Assembly (NCBI GenBank): GCA_937920085.1
Contig: CALETE010000094.1
Location: 62,001 to 126,000, forward strand
Length of the DNA stretch: 64,000 nucleotides
Source: an uncultured Alphaproteobacteria bacterium
GTDB lineage: Bacteria; Pseudomonadota; Alphaproteobacteria; Caulobacterales; Caulobacteraceae
Reading direction: 5' to 3'
Shown: positions 53,995 to 62,823 of the stretch, one piece after another
Layout of the letters: every line of letters starts with the position of its first letter
Numbering within the stretch: position 1 is the stretch's first letter
The notes under the pieces: model-generated
Told to the model about the DNA's origin: nothing
What the model saw: only the letters and a program-made list of their open reading frames with translations
The model's database searches: none
Position numbers and translations under genes: made by a program

Positions 53995-54001
53995 GATCCC
54001 A

Positions 54002-54751
54002 ATGTCCTTCGACCTGACCGGCAAGGTCGCCCTGGTGACCGGGGCCAATACCGGCATCGGCCAGGCCATAGCCCTTGGCCTAGCCGCCGCCGGAGCCGAT
54101 CTGGCGTTGGCGGGCCGCAGCGATCCGTCGGAGACCCTCAGGGCCGCCTCCGCCCTAGGCCGACGGACGGTTTCCGTGACGGCGGACCTTTCCTCCACCG
54201 CGCCCATTGAAGCCCTGGTCGCCGAGGTGCTGGACAAGCTTGGCCGCATCGACATTCTGGTGAACAATGCCGGCATCATCCGCCGCGCCGACCTGCTGGA
54301 CATGTCTGAGGCCGATTGGGACGCTGTGCTGGATACCAATCTGAAGTCCCTGTTCTTTCTTAGCCAGGCCGTGGCCCGTCATATGGCAGTTCGGGGTTCG
54401 GGCAAGATCATCAACATCGCAAGCCTGCTGAGCTTTCAGGGGGGCGTCCGGGTGCCAGGCTACGCCGCCGCCAAGTCCGGCGTGGCGGGGGTTACCAAGG
54501 CCATGGCCAATGAGCTGGCAGTGAAGGGGGTTCAGGTCAACGCCATCGCCCCTGGCTATATCACCACCAACAACACTGCGGCCCTGGTCGCCGACGCGAC
54601 CCGCAACCGCCAGATCCTAGAACGCATACCGGCCGGGCGTTGGGGTGCGCCGGAGGACATAGCTGGTCCTGCGGTCTTCCTGGCGTCAAGCGCTTCGGAC
54701 TATGTTACCGGCCACATACTGGCCGTCGATGGCGGCTGGCTGGCTAGGTGA
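54002..54751 (+). CDS. kduD: 2-deoxy-D-gluconate 3-dehydrogenase / 2,5-diketo-3-deoxygluconate reductase
   Basis: The 249-residue short-chain dehydrogenase has the cofactor motif TGANTGIGQAIA, NNAG, and the catalytic YAAAKSG with upstream Ser, plus a C-terminal SDYVTGHILAVDGGWL. It reduces 2,5-diketo-3-deoxygluconate to 2-keto-3-deoxygluconate. Length and position directly after kduI support KduD over other SDRs. It is the second gene of the operon, with kdgK 24 bases downstream. Confidence 0.93.
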   Translation: MSFDLTGKVALVTGANTGIGQAIALGLAAAGADLALAGRSDPSETLRAASALGRRTVSVTADLSSTAPIEALVAEVLDKLGRIDILVNNAGIIRRADLLDMSEADWDAVLDTNLKSLFFLSQAVARHMAVRGSGKIINIASLLSFQGGVRVPGYAAAKSGVAGVTKAMANELAVKGVQVNAIAPGYITTNNTAALVADATRNRQILERIPAGRWGAPEDIAGPAVFLASSASDYVTGHILAVDGGWLAR

Positions 54752-54775
54752 TCGAGCGACAGAACGGCTGAGACC

Positions 54776-55780
54776 ATGACGATTGTCTGCTTTGGCGAAC
54801 TCCTGCTTCGTCTGACCCCGCCGGGGAACCGACGACTGGTGCAGGCGGCCAGCCTCGGCCTAGTTGCGGGTGGGGCTGAGGCCAATGTGGCGGCGGGGCT
54901 GGCCAGCCTGGGGCGCCCGGTGCGCATGACCAGCCTAGCTGCGAACAATGCCCTGGGCGATCTGGCGGTCAATGCCCTGAGAGCCGTAGGGGTGGATACC
55001 TCCTGGGTGGCCCGCAAGCCTGGGCGTATGGGCCTCTACTTCCTGGAAGCGGGAGCCGGGATTCGGCCCTCCACCATCACCTATGACCGGGCCGGCAGCG
55101 CCTTCGCCGAGGCCGATCCTGCAGATATTGATCTGGCAGGGGCCATGGCAGGGGCCAAACTGCTACACGTGGGCGGCATTACCCCGGCCCTTGGCCCTAA
55201 GGGGGGCAAACTGGCGCGGGCCGCGCAGGATGCGGCCCTGGCCGCGGGCACGCCCATCTCCTTCGACGGTAACTGGCGGGGAAATCTCTGGGCAGCGTGG
55301 GACAGCAGACCCGGCGAGATCCTACGTGACCTTGCCGCAGATGCCACCCTGCTCATCGGCAATCATCGAGACATATCCCTGATGCTGGACCGCAGCTATT
55401 CCGGAGACACGGCCCAGGATCGCCGCGCAGCGGCCCTGGCGGCCTTCGAGGCCTTTCCCAAGCTTCAGCTGATTGCCGCCACCGGGCGCAAGGTAATGAC
55501 CAGCGATCACCACCGCATTATCGCCCGGGTGGACAGCAGGACGGACCAGTTCGAAACCCCGGAAATCGATATCGCCGGAATTGTCGACCGCATCGGCGCT
55601 GGCGACGCCTTTGCCACCGGCGTCATCCACCAGTGGACCCTGGGCGGCAGCCTCGAGGACATGGCCCGCACAGGCCAGGCCCTGGCGGCCATAAAGCACT
55701 CGATCCCCGGCGACTTGTGCCTGATCAACCAGGCCGCTTTGGACGCCTTCGCTGTCGAGGGCGGCGATATCCGGCGCTAG
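54776..55780 (+). CDS. kdgK: 2-keto-3-deoxygluconate kinase (PfkB family)
   Basis: The 334-residue sugar kinase has the N-terminal GELLLRLTPPGNRRLVQA typical of KdgK, a Gly-rich AGGAEANVAAGLASLG and the ATP/catalytic signature RIGAGDAFATG. It phosphorylates 2-keto-3-deoxygluconate to KDPG, where the UxaA and KduD branches meet. KDPG aldolase, the next step, is not in the window. Confidence 0.93.
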   Translation: MTIVCFGELLLRLTPPGNRRLVQAASLGLVAGGAEANVAAGLASLGRPVRMTSLAANNALGDLAVNALRAVGVDTSWVARKPGRMGLYFLEAGAGIRPSTITYDRAGSAFAEADPADIDLAGAMAGAKLLHVGGITPALGPKGGKLARAAQDAALAAGTPISFDGNWRGNLWAAWDSRPGEILRDLAADATLLIGNHRDISLMLDRSYSGDTAQDRRAAALAAFEAFPKLQLIAATGRKVMTSDHHRIIARVDSRTDQFETPEIDIAGIVDRIGAGDAFATGVIHQWTLGGSLEDMARTGQALAAIKHSIPGDLCLINQAALDAFAVEGGDIRR

Positions 55781-55817
55781 TAGAGCAAATCTGACATTGG
55801 CTCAGAGGGGTGTATTG

Positions 55818-57281
55818 ATGGGACGCCAATGTCGGACTCGGACCACTAGCCGCAGGGGATTACTGGGTGCGGGCTTGGCCTTCGGCGCCCAGGCGGCGTT
55901 CGGCCAGTCCCTGGCTTTGGACCCCCGCGAGGTGCTTGCGGTCAAGGGTGTCCAATATGGCCGGGCGGCCCGGTTCCAGCCCCCGACCCGGCTGCCCTTC
56001 CCGGGCCTGACCCCAGGTGCTTATCAGGACTTTGGCCCAGCCTGTCCCCAGGCCGGCGGTGCCTACCAGCCCCAGGGCGAGGACTGCCTTTATCTCAACA
56101 TCTGGGCGCCGCGAAAGAGGTCGTCCAAACCCCGGCCGGTCATGGTCTATATCCACGGGGGCGCCTATTCCAATGGCTCGGTCACCGACCCCCTGAACGA
56201 TGGTGCCCGCCTGGCCGCCCTTGGGGATGTGGTCGTCGTCACCGTCAATCACCGGCTCAACGCCCTGGGCTATCTCTACCTGCCCGATCGGTTCCCCGAC
56301 AGCGGAAACGCCGGCCAGCTAGACCTTGTCTGCGCCCTGGAATGGATCTCTGCTCACATACCGCTTTTCGGGGGCGATCCGGCCAATGTCACCCTATTCG
56401 GCCAGTCCGGCGGCGGTGCCAAGATTGCCACCCTGATGGCCATGCCCGCCGCCAAAGGTCTATTCCACAAGGCCATCACCATGAGCGGTCAGCAGATAAC
56501 CGCCAGCGGCCCGCTCCATGCTGCGCAGCGGGCCAGTGCCTTCATGGATCATCTGGGCCCGGGGATTGATCCGGCGACCGCGCCGGTGGATCAGTTGATC
56601 GCCGCCCTATCGGCGAGCGACCCTATACTGGGCGGCGGGGTTTATATGGGCCCGGTGCTGGACATGCGCAGCCTGACCCGCCACCCCTTCTGGCCAGATC
56701 CAGCGCCCCAGGGGAAGACTATCCCGATGATGCTCGGCAATACGGTGGCTGAGACCCGGGCCTTCTTCCCGCCAAGCCACCCCCGGCTGCAGGGCTTGAC
56801 CTGGGAGAACCTCGCCGCCCGGGCAGGACCGGAAATGAAGGTCGACATCGATCCGGCCTGGGTCGTCGCCGCCTTCCGCGCCCGCTACGGCGCTGACAGT
56901 CCTGAAGAGATCTTCCACCGCATGGTCACCGCCGGACGGTCCTGGCGCGGCCAGGTCGAGGAGGCCGATGCCCGGGCGAAGGCCAGCGCCGCTCAGACCT
57001 TTGTCTATCAACTGAATTTCGAACAGGCGAAGCACACAGACGATATTGGCCTTGCCTTTGGAACCTTTACCCCCGCCAGCCCGGCCCGAGCGGCCATGAG
57101 CCGTCGGGTGATGGACGCCTTCGTCCGGTTCGCCCGGACTGGGAATCCAGGCTGGGCTGCCTATACCCTGCCCCGCCGCGAGACCATGGTGTTCGACACG
57201 GTCAGCCGCCAGGAGAACGACCCCCGAAAATGGGAGCGTGAGCTGTTCGCTAGGGTCCCCTATATTCAGCCGGGTAGCTGA
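55818..57281 (+). CDS. Exported type B carboxylesterase
   Basis: From ATG 55818 the product is 487 residues. It has a twin-arginine-like signal (SRRGLLGAGLAFGAQAAFG) and an alpha/beta hydrolase domain with GEDCLYLNIWAP, an oxyanion loop YIHGGAY and the nucleophile elbow LFGQSGGG (Ser197, GQSGG instead of the common GESAG). It probably removes acyl groups from pectin or attached phenolics in the periplasm. It is the last gene of the kduI operon by spacing (37 bases after kdgK) and converges on the pectate lyase gene with 14 bases between stops. Confidence 0.87.
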   Translation: MGRQCRTRTTSRRGLLGAGLAFGAQAAFGQSLALDPREVLAVKGVQYGRAARFQPPTRLPFPGLTPGAYQDFGPACPQAGGAYQPQGEDCLYLNIWAPRKRSSKPRPVMVYIHGGAYSNGSVTDPLNDGARLAALGDVVVVTVNHRLNALGYLYLPDRFPDSGNAGQLDLVCALEWISAHIPLFGGDPANVTLFGQSGGGAKIATLMAMPAAKGLFHKAITMSGQQITASGPLHAAQRASAFMDHLGPGIDPATAPVDQLIAALSASDPILGGGVYMGPVLDMRSLTRHPFWPDPAPQGKTIPMMLGNTVAETRAFFPPSHPRLQGLTWENLAARAGPEMKVDIDPAWVVAAFRARYGADSPEEIFHRMVTAGRSWRGQVEEADARAKASAAQTFVYQLNFEQAKHTDDIGLAFGTFTPASPARAAMSRRVMDAFVRFARTGNPGWAAYTLPRRETMVFDTVSRQENDPRKWERELFARVPYIQPGS

Positions 57282-57295
57282 CAGATTGCTGCCGA

Positions 57296-58633
57296 TCAGG
57301 GCTTGCGCATGGCCTTGTCCCGGACGGACAGCACTTCTTGGGCGACGGCCTTCTGACCTGGATAGACGCCGGACTTCGGCGTCAGGGTGTCAAGGTTCCA
57401 GGCTAAGGGATCAAAGACGGCGCGGGTTTCCTCTGGGTGCGGATAGCCCTGCCCCACCTGGTGCTCGTCATCGATGATTTCGCCCCGGCCTTCAGCCACG
57501 AAGAACAAGATGCGGATATCGTCGGGGGCGCGGTCCCATGGACGGGCACCAGCGGTCTGCAGGACGCTTGTCTCCACCTCGCCGGAGGGCAGGATCTGAT
57601 AGCCGTCCAACTTTGCAAGGGGCGCAGGTGCCTCGATCAGCCGAGCGGCCGTTTCGCCATAGCGACCGAACATGGGCAGCTTGACGCCGAACCGGTCTAC
57701 CGCTCGATTGTCGCGGCCGTAGAACTCAAGGTCTCCATCACCGCCCAGGGTCAGGAAGGGCAGGCCCGGATCGGTGCTGAAGCCGCCACGCATGACATTG
57801 CCAACCGCCGTGATCTGGCCGGTGACATAGGGATGCCCTGTCCACTCCAGATTCATCAGGTTGTAGTGCACCGCCTTGTGGCCTGGATTGTAGATGAGAT
57901 TGTTGATCATCAGGACCTGGGCACCGCCCTTGACCAAGGGGCTGCGCTCTTCGTTGTGCGCAAAGATATTGCGGTAGAAAGTAATGGCCGTGGCGTTGTC
58001 GTGGATCAGACTGCCCTTGGAATGCTCGCCCTTGGGATGGCTGGCGAAGGCCAGACCCTCTGCTGCGAGATTGTCTCTGAACAGGATGTCGTGGCTGGTG
58101 TTGGCCCGCCATTCCGCCACCGACTTGCCATTAAAGCGGGGCCCCGAAGCGGACATGTTTTCGTCGAGGGCCCAGAGGAAGCTGCAGTGGTCCACCAGGA
58201 CATTATGGGCGGCCACAGTCGAAAAAGCGTCAGCCTCCCAGCCTGAATAGTGCGCCTGGCCGTCAGCCCCGGTCATGACCCGGATATGGCTTAGAATGAC
58301 GTCGTGCCCCTTCAGATCTATGCCACCCCTGATGAGGGTAATGCCTGGAGAAGGCGCGGTCTGGCCAGCAATGGTCAGATAGGGCTCATTGATCGTCAGG
58401 ACACTGCGGCCCAAATCTATGACGCCGCCCACATCGAAGACCACGATCCGGGGTCCCTTGGCGTCGACAGCCGCCGCCAGCGAGCCGGGGCCGTCCTTGG
58501 CCAGGGTGGTCACATGAATGATCCGCCCACCTGCGCCGCCTTTCGTAGGATCATTCGGGTCTGCCCAGGCGGCGCTTGCCATGAGGCCGAACGAAATCAC
58601 CAGGGTTAAACAAGCTGACGCCAACGCCCTCAT
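57296..58633 (-). CDS. Secreted pectate lyase, polysaccharide lyase family 1-like
   Basis: From ATG 58633 the product is 445 residues with a signal peptide (RALASACLTLVISFGLMASAAWA). The mature part is a parallel beta-helix: GGAGGRIIHVTTLAKDGPGS, then PGITLIRGGIDLKGHDVILSH and VLVDHCSFLWALDENMS, NNLIYNPGHKAVH. This pattern matches PL1-type pectate lyases, which cut polygalacturonate by beta-elimination to give unsaturated ends, the substrate source for KduI. Operator 4 lies 84 bases upstream. It diverges from the TonB receptor gene. Confidence 0.87.
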   Translation of the reverse strand: MRALASACLTLVISFGLMASAAWADPNDPTKGGAGGRIIHVTTLAKDGPGSLAAAVDAKGPRIVVFDVGGVIDLGRSVLTINEPYLTIAGQTAPSPGITLIRGGIDLKGHDVILSHIRVMTGADGQAHYSGWEADAFSTVAAHNVLVDHCSFLWALDENMSASGPRFNGKSVAEWRANTSHDILFRDNLAAEGLAFASHPKGEHSKGSLIHDNATAITFYRNIFAHNEERSPLVKGGAQVLMINNLIYNPGHKAVHYNLMNLEWTGHPYVTGQITAVGNVMRGGFSTDPGLPFLTLGGDGDLEFYGRDNRAVDRFGVKLPMFGRYGETAARLIEAPAPLAKLDGYQILPSGEVETSVLQTAGARPWDRAPDDIRILFFVAEGRGEIIDDEHQVGQGYPHPEETRAVFDPLAWNLDTLTPKSGVYPGQKAVAQEVLSVRDKAMRKP

Positions 58634-58716
58634 CACCCGATCCTCCCATGGGCCGCCATCCACCAGAGGCCCTTTCGGGTTTCTTGACAGAGGTAAATGG
58701 ACAGGGCAATGAAAAA

Positions 58717-58730
58717 TGACACCGGTTACC
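58717..58730. promoter_or_regulatory. LacI-type operator 4 (pectate lyase side)
   Basis: TGACACCGGTTACC, identical to operator 3, lies 84 bases before the pectate lyase start in the 250-base divergent region shared with the TonB receptor gene. Confidence 0.85.
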
Positions 58731-58834
58731 TGCCCGGTTTTGTACGTTTTGAGCGGTTAACTCGAACAGTAATCGTCGGGTGGATTTTTGTAGGACATTG
58801 GGAGAAATGTGGCTCAGCCTTCGGTTGACCGCAA

Positions 58835-58850
58835 ATGACACCGGTGTCAT
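58835..58850. promoter_or_regulatory. LacI-type operator 5 (TonB receptor side), perfect palindrome
   Basis: ATGACACCGGTGTCAT is a perfect 16-base palindrome and the most symmetric copy of the motif. It lies 33 bases before the TonB receptor start. Its centre is 119 bases from that of operator 4, a distance that would allow looping between the two. Confidence 0.87.
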
Positions 58851-58883
58851 TCACGATAACGAGAAGAAAATAGGGGGAGGCTT

Positions 58884-61739
58884 ATGAGCAAGAGCTCAAA
58901 TCTAATGAAGTTGAAGATTGCGATGGTTGCGACCACCGCCCTGGCGGCGCCTTTTGCGGCTAATGCCCAATCCGCAGCCAAGACTCCGAACACAGTCGAC
59001 GAGATCGTGGTGACGGGTTTCCGCCAAAGCCTGGAAAAGGCCCTCGTGGTCAAGCGCGACTCAGTCGCCGCCGTTGACGCCATTGTCGCTGAAGACATCG
59101 CCAAGATGCCTGACCAGAACCTGGCTGAATCTCTTCAGCGCATTCCAGGTATTTCGATCTCCCGCGACGCCGGCGAAGGCCGTTCGATCACGGTCCGCGG
59201 CCTGTCGAGCCAGTTCACCCGGGTCCGGGTCAATGGCATGGAAACAGTGGCCACATCGACGGACGGCGCTTCGGCCAACCGCGACCGGGCCTTCGACTTC
59301 AACGTTTTCGCTTCCGAGCTGTTCAACTCCATCGTCGTGCACAAGACCGCCGAGGCCAGCCTGGATGAAGGCTCGCTGGGCGCGGTTGTCGACCTGAACA
59401 CGGGAAATCCTCTGGCGGGCAAGTCGGGGCTTCACGGGGCGGCCTCGGTAGTCGGCTCGTACAACACCCTGTCCAAGGATTTAGGCCCGCGCCTTGCCGG
59501 CCTGCTGAGTTGGAAGAGCGAAGATGGCTCGCTGGGCGGCTCGCTCTCAGCGGCCTACTCCAAGATCCATAGCCTGGAAATGGGCAACAATTCGGTGCGC
59601 TGGGCCCAGGCCCGTTTTGACTCGGTGAACGGCACGCCCTGCTTCTACACCACTGCCACTAGCACCGTGGCCGCCCTGAATTCCGGCGGGACCTACCGGT
59701 CCAGCTCAGTCTGCGACCAGGCGGCCTTGTCCTTCCACCCCCGCATTCCGCGTTACGGTGAAATCAGCCACGACCGCGAGCGCCTGGGCCTAACCGGCTC
59801 GGTGCAATACTCCCCTTCCAGCGCCACCAAGATCTCGATCGACGCGCTCTATTCCAAGTTCAAGGAAGACCGCGAAGAGCAGTGGGGCGAAGTCCTGGCC
59901 AGGTCTAACGAGCGGTCAATCGACGTTGTGAACGCCGTCTATGACGCCAACAACAACATGATCTCGGCCACGTTCAACGACGCCTATGTCCGTACCGAGC
60001 ACTATCTGCGCCAGAGCTCGACAGAGTTCTACCAGCTGGGCGGAACCTGGGATCAGGATGTCACCGACACCCTGCGCTTCACGGTCCTGGCCGGAACCAG
60101 CAAGTCCAACGCCGACATCCCGGTGGAAACCACCATCATGTTGGACGACCGCGACGCGACGGGCTTCAGCTACGACTACCGCGATATGAAGTTCCCGAAG
60201 ATCACCTTCGGCACCAGCGTGACCACGCCTTCGGTCTTCCAGCTGGCGGAAATCCGCGACCGTCCGTCCAATGTCACCAACCGCTTCAACACCATGCAGT
60301 TCCGCGGCGAGTGGGACGCGACCAGCAATATCAAGGTCAAGGCCGGGGCGGTCTATCGCCGGTTCGGCTTCTCAACGGCCGGCTTTACCCGTGACACAGC
60401 GGTGTGCGGCAATGGTGGAACCAGTCTGGTGACCAGCACTTCGGGAACCATCGCCTGTTCACCCACAAGCCTGTTTGGGCCAACGGCGGTCTACGGGTTC
60501 CCGGTGACCAGCTCCCTGTCCCAACTTTTCACCCTGAAGGACTCTGGTCAGCCAGCTGGCAACACCAACTCCTGGCTGGTGGCTGACCTCTCCTCGGCGG
60601 CGGCCTTCACCAACCTCTACAACCGGGCCCTGGTCAACGACACCGGCAATATCCGCGGCGTGCGGGAAACCACCAAGGGCGGCTATGTGCAGGTGGACGT
60701 AAAGGGCGACATTGGCGGTATGGACTACGCCTTCAATGGCGGTGCCCGTTACGCCAAGACCGAGCAGTCCTCCTATGGCCTCAACAGCGGCGTCCTGGCG
60801 ACTGTTGTCCGCAGCTATGACGACTGGCTGCCCTCGGCCAACTTCGCCCTCTATCCCACCAGCAATGTGGTCCTGCGTCTGGCAGCGGCCAAGGTGATGA
60901 ACCGTCCATCCCTGGGGTCCCTGACCCCTGGCGGTTCAGCTGACGGCTTCAACTACAAGGTCACCAGCGGCAATCCGTTCCTGGAGCCCTATCGCGCCAC
61001 GAACTATGACGTTTCGGCCGAGTGGTATTTCGCGCCACAGGCGATCCTGTCCATTGCCTGGTTCCAGAAGAACGTCGACACCTTCACCCAGTCCACCTCG
61101 ATCACCGGCGCAACCTTCACCCAGACGGGTCTGCCAACCTCCGTGCTGAACCCGAGCTCTCCTGCCGCTCTCAACCCGGCTCAGCTTTCCCAGCCGATCT
61201 GGACGATCTCAACCACCACCAACGGCAGCGGTGCGACCCTGAAGGGTATCGAGCTGGCGGCTCAGGTGCCATTCAAGACCTTCACCGACGGCTTCTTCAG
61301 CAATTTCGGGGTGATCGCCAATGCGACCTTCATCACCTCTGGCGCCAAGTTTAACCTGCAGGGGCCAGCCATAGCGCCGGGCGGCGCTCTGCAGAACGTG
61401 ACCGTCTCGAACACGCTCTCCAGCGTGTCCAAGAAGGCCTATAATGCCACGCTCTACTATGATGACGGTACCATCAGCGCCCGAACCATGTTGAGCTATC
61501 GCGGTCGCTATCATGAAGGCGCCTCGGGCACCGGCAACCTGCTGGAAGGCTATGATGCGACCACCAATCTGGATGCATCGGTGCGCTATAAGCTGACCGA
61601 CTGGGCGGAAATCTCCCTGGAAGGCAGCAATCTGCTCGACACCTACCGGTATCGGTTCACCGACTGGACCGCAGACCGGAACTACGAGAACAATCACTTC
61701 GGTCGGACCATCCTGATCGGCGCCCGCTTCCGGATGTAA
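58884..61739 (+). CDS. TonB-dependent receptor for pectin-derived oligosaccharides
   Basis: The 951-residue protein starts at ATG 58884 (AGGGGGAGG upstream). It has a signal peptide (IAMVATTALAAPFAANAQ), a TonB-box/plug region DEIVVTGFRQSLEKALVVKR, then AEDIAKMPDQNLAESLQRIP and SITVRGLSSQFTRVRVNGME, and a large beta-barrel ending RTILIGARFRM. This plug signature is typical of the carbohydrate-type receptors abundant in Caulobacter and Xanthomonas. It probably imports oligogalacturonides made by the divergent pectate lyase; the substrate is inferred from context. A strong terminator follows its stop. Confidence 0.92.
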   Translation: MSKSSNLMKLKIAMVATTALAAPFAANAQSAAKTPNTVDEIVVTGFRQSLEKALVVKRDSVAAVDAIVAEDIAKMPDQNLAESLQRIPGISISRDAGEGRSITVRGLSSQFTRVRVNGMETVATSTDGASANRDRAFDFNVFASELFNSIVVHKTAEASLDEGSLGAVVDLNTGNPLAGKSGLHGAASVVGSYNTLSKDLGPRLAGLLSWKSEDGSLGGSLSAAYSKIHSLEMGNNSVRWAQARFDSVNGTPCFYTTATSTVAALNSGGTYRSSSVCDQAALSFHPRIPRYGEISHDRERLGLTGSVQYSPSSATKISIDALYSKFKEDREEQWGEVLARSNERSIDVVNAVYDANNNMISATFNDAYVRTEHYLRQSSTEFYQLGGTWDQDVTDTLRFTVLAGTSKSNADIPVETTIMLDDRDATGFSYDYRDMKFPKITFGTSVTTPSVFQLAEIRDRPSNVTNRFNTMQFRGEWDATSNIKVKAGAVYRRFGFSTAGFTRDTAVCGNGGTSLVTSTSGTIACSPTSLFGPTAVYGFPVTSSLSQLFTLKDSGQPAGNTNSWLVADLSSAAAFTNLYNRALVNDTGNIRGVRETTKGGYVQVDVKGDIGGMDYAFNGGARYAKTEQSSYGLNSGVLATVVRSYDDWLPSANFALYPTSNVVLRLAAAKVMNRPSLGSLTPGGSADGFNYKVTSGNPFLEPYRATNYDVSAEWYFAPQAILSIAWFQKNVDTFTQSTSITGATFTQTGLPTSVLNPSSPAALNPAQLSQPIWTISTTTNGSGATLKGIELAAQVPFKTFTDGFFSNFGVIANATFITSGAKFNLQGPAIAPGGALQNVTVSNTLSSVSKKAYNATLYYDDGTISARTMLSYRGRYHEGASGTGNLLEGYDATTNLDASVRYKLTDWAEISLEGSNLLDTYRYRFTDWTADRNYENNHFGRTILIGARFRM

Positions 61740-61771
61740 GCCTCTTAGATCACCGATGATGTAATGCTTCG

Positions 61772-61803
61772 CCCCTTCAGGTCCCCGGATCTGAAGGGGT
61801 TTT
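61772..61803 (+). terminator. Rho-independent terminator after the TonB receptor gene
   Basis: CCCCTTCAG (61772-61780) and CTGAAGGGG (61791-61799) pair perfectly with a 10-base loop and are followed by TTTT. The next start codon is only 14 bases beyond the T run, so downstream genes are expressed either by read-through or from a promoter inside the receptor gene. Confidence 0.85.
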
Positions 61804-61817
61804 GCTGTGGAGTGCCT

Positions 61818-62810
61818 ATGCCGATTGATCGCAGAGCCTTAATCGCCGCCGGACTGACGGCGACCGCCGCCGGCGCCAAGGCCCAGACGCCACCGCCCAA
61901 GGCAGCCGGCAAGCCAGCAGCAGGCCTGCCCCAGCCCTCAATGACCATCGACCTTTGGCCCAAGGGTGCGCCGGAAGCGGTTCCGCCCGGCCTCGTGGAA
62001 AGGGTGGATGAGCGCTCGAACGACGGTCTCGTCAATGATCGGGCGGTCTATGGCGTCACCCGTCCGCGGCTAGCGGTCTTCGCTCCGGACCGACCCAATG
62101 GCGCAGCGGTGATGATCACGCCAGGGGGCGGTTATCGCTGGGTGGTGGTGGATAAGGAGGGCTATGAGATCGGACGCTGGCTGGCCGCCCGAGGCTTCAC
62201 CGCCTTTGTCCTGTTCTACCGCTTGCCAGGAGAAGGCTGGGCTTCTGGTCCTGACGCGCCCCTTGCTGACGCCCAGCGCGCCATGCGCCTGATCCGCAGT
62301 CGCGCAAAAGACTTTGCCGTCGATCCAGAAAGGGTCGCAGCCATGGGGTTTTCCGCAGGCGGCCATGTTTGCGCCGACCTGGGTGCCCGGTTCAACACCA
62401 GGGTCTATGCGCCGGTCGACGCCGCCGATCAGCTGTCGGCACGGCCCCATTGCGCAGCGCCCCTCTATCCGGTGGTCAGCATGGACCCGGCCATCGCCCA
62501 CAAGGGGTCGCGGGAAAAGCTGCTGGGCGCCTTGCCCATTCCGCAGGCTGAGGCCGCCCACTCCCCTGACCGCAATATCCCGGCGGACGCCCCGCCGCAT
62601 TTCCTGCTGCACGCCGAGGATGACGATGTCGTCCCTGTAGACAACACCCTGCGTCTGCACACAGCCCTGCGGGCCGCCGGCAGACCGGTGGAGATGCACC
62701 TCTTCGCCAATGGCGGCCACGGCTTTGGTCTGCGCAAGGCCGTCGGCAAGCCGGTTGAGGCCTGGCCCGACCTCTGGCGCGCCTGGGCCCGGACGGTGGG
62801 TCTCGGTTGA
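61818..62810 (+). CDS. Exported alpha/beta-hydrolase esterase (acetylxylan/pectin acetylesterase-like)
   Basis: From ATG 61818 the product is 330 residues with a signal-like N-terminus (RRALIAAGLTATAAGAKAQ). It has MITPGGGYRWVVVDKEGYE (oxyanion region), nucleophile GFSAGGH (Ser179), and later HAEDDDVVPV and ANGGHGFG for the Asp and His of the triad. Proteins of this class (GGGY...EG) deacetylate hemicellulose or pectin. A longer in-frame start would include the terminator and is rejected. The GH43 gene follows after 13 bases. Confidence 0.85.
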   Translation: MPIDRRALIAAGLTATAAGAKAQTPPPKAAGKPAAGLPQPSMTIDLWPKGAPEAVPPGLVERVDERSNDGLVNDRAVYGVTRPRLAVFAPDRPNGAAVMITPGGGYRWVVVDKEGYEIGRWLAARGFTAFVLFYRLPGEGWASGPDAPLADAQRAMRLIRSRAKDFAVDPERVAAMGFSAGGHVCADLGARFNTRVYAPVDAADQLSARPHCAAPLYPVVSMDPAIAHKGSREKLLGALPIPQAEAAHSPDRNIPADAPPHFLLHAEDDDVVPVDNTLRLHTALRAAGRPVEMHLFANGGHGFGLRKAVGKPVEAWPDLWRAWARTVGLG

Positions 62811-62823
62811 TGGAAGCGCGTTG

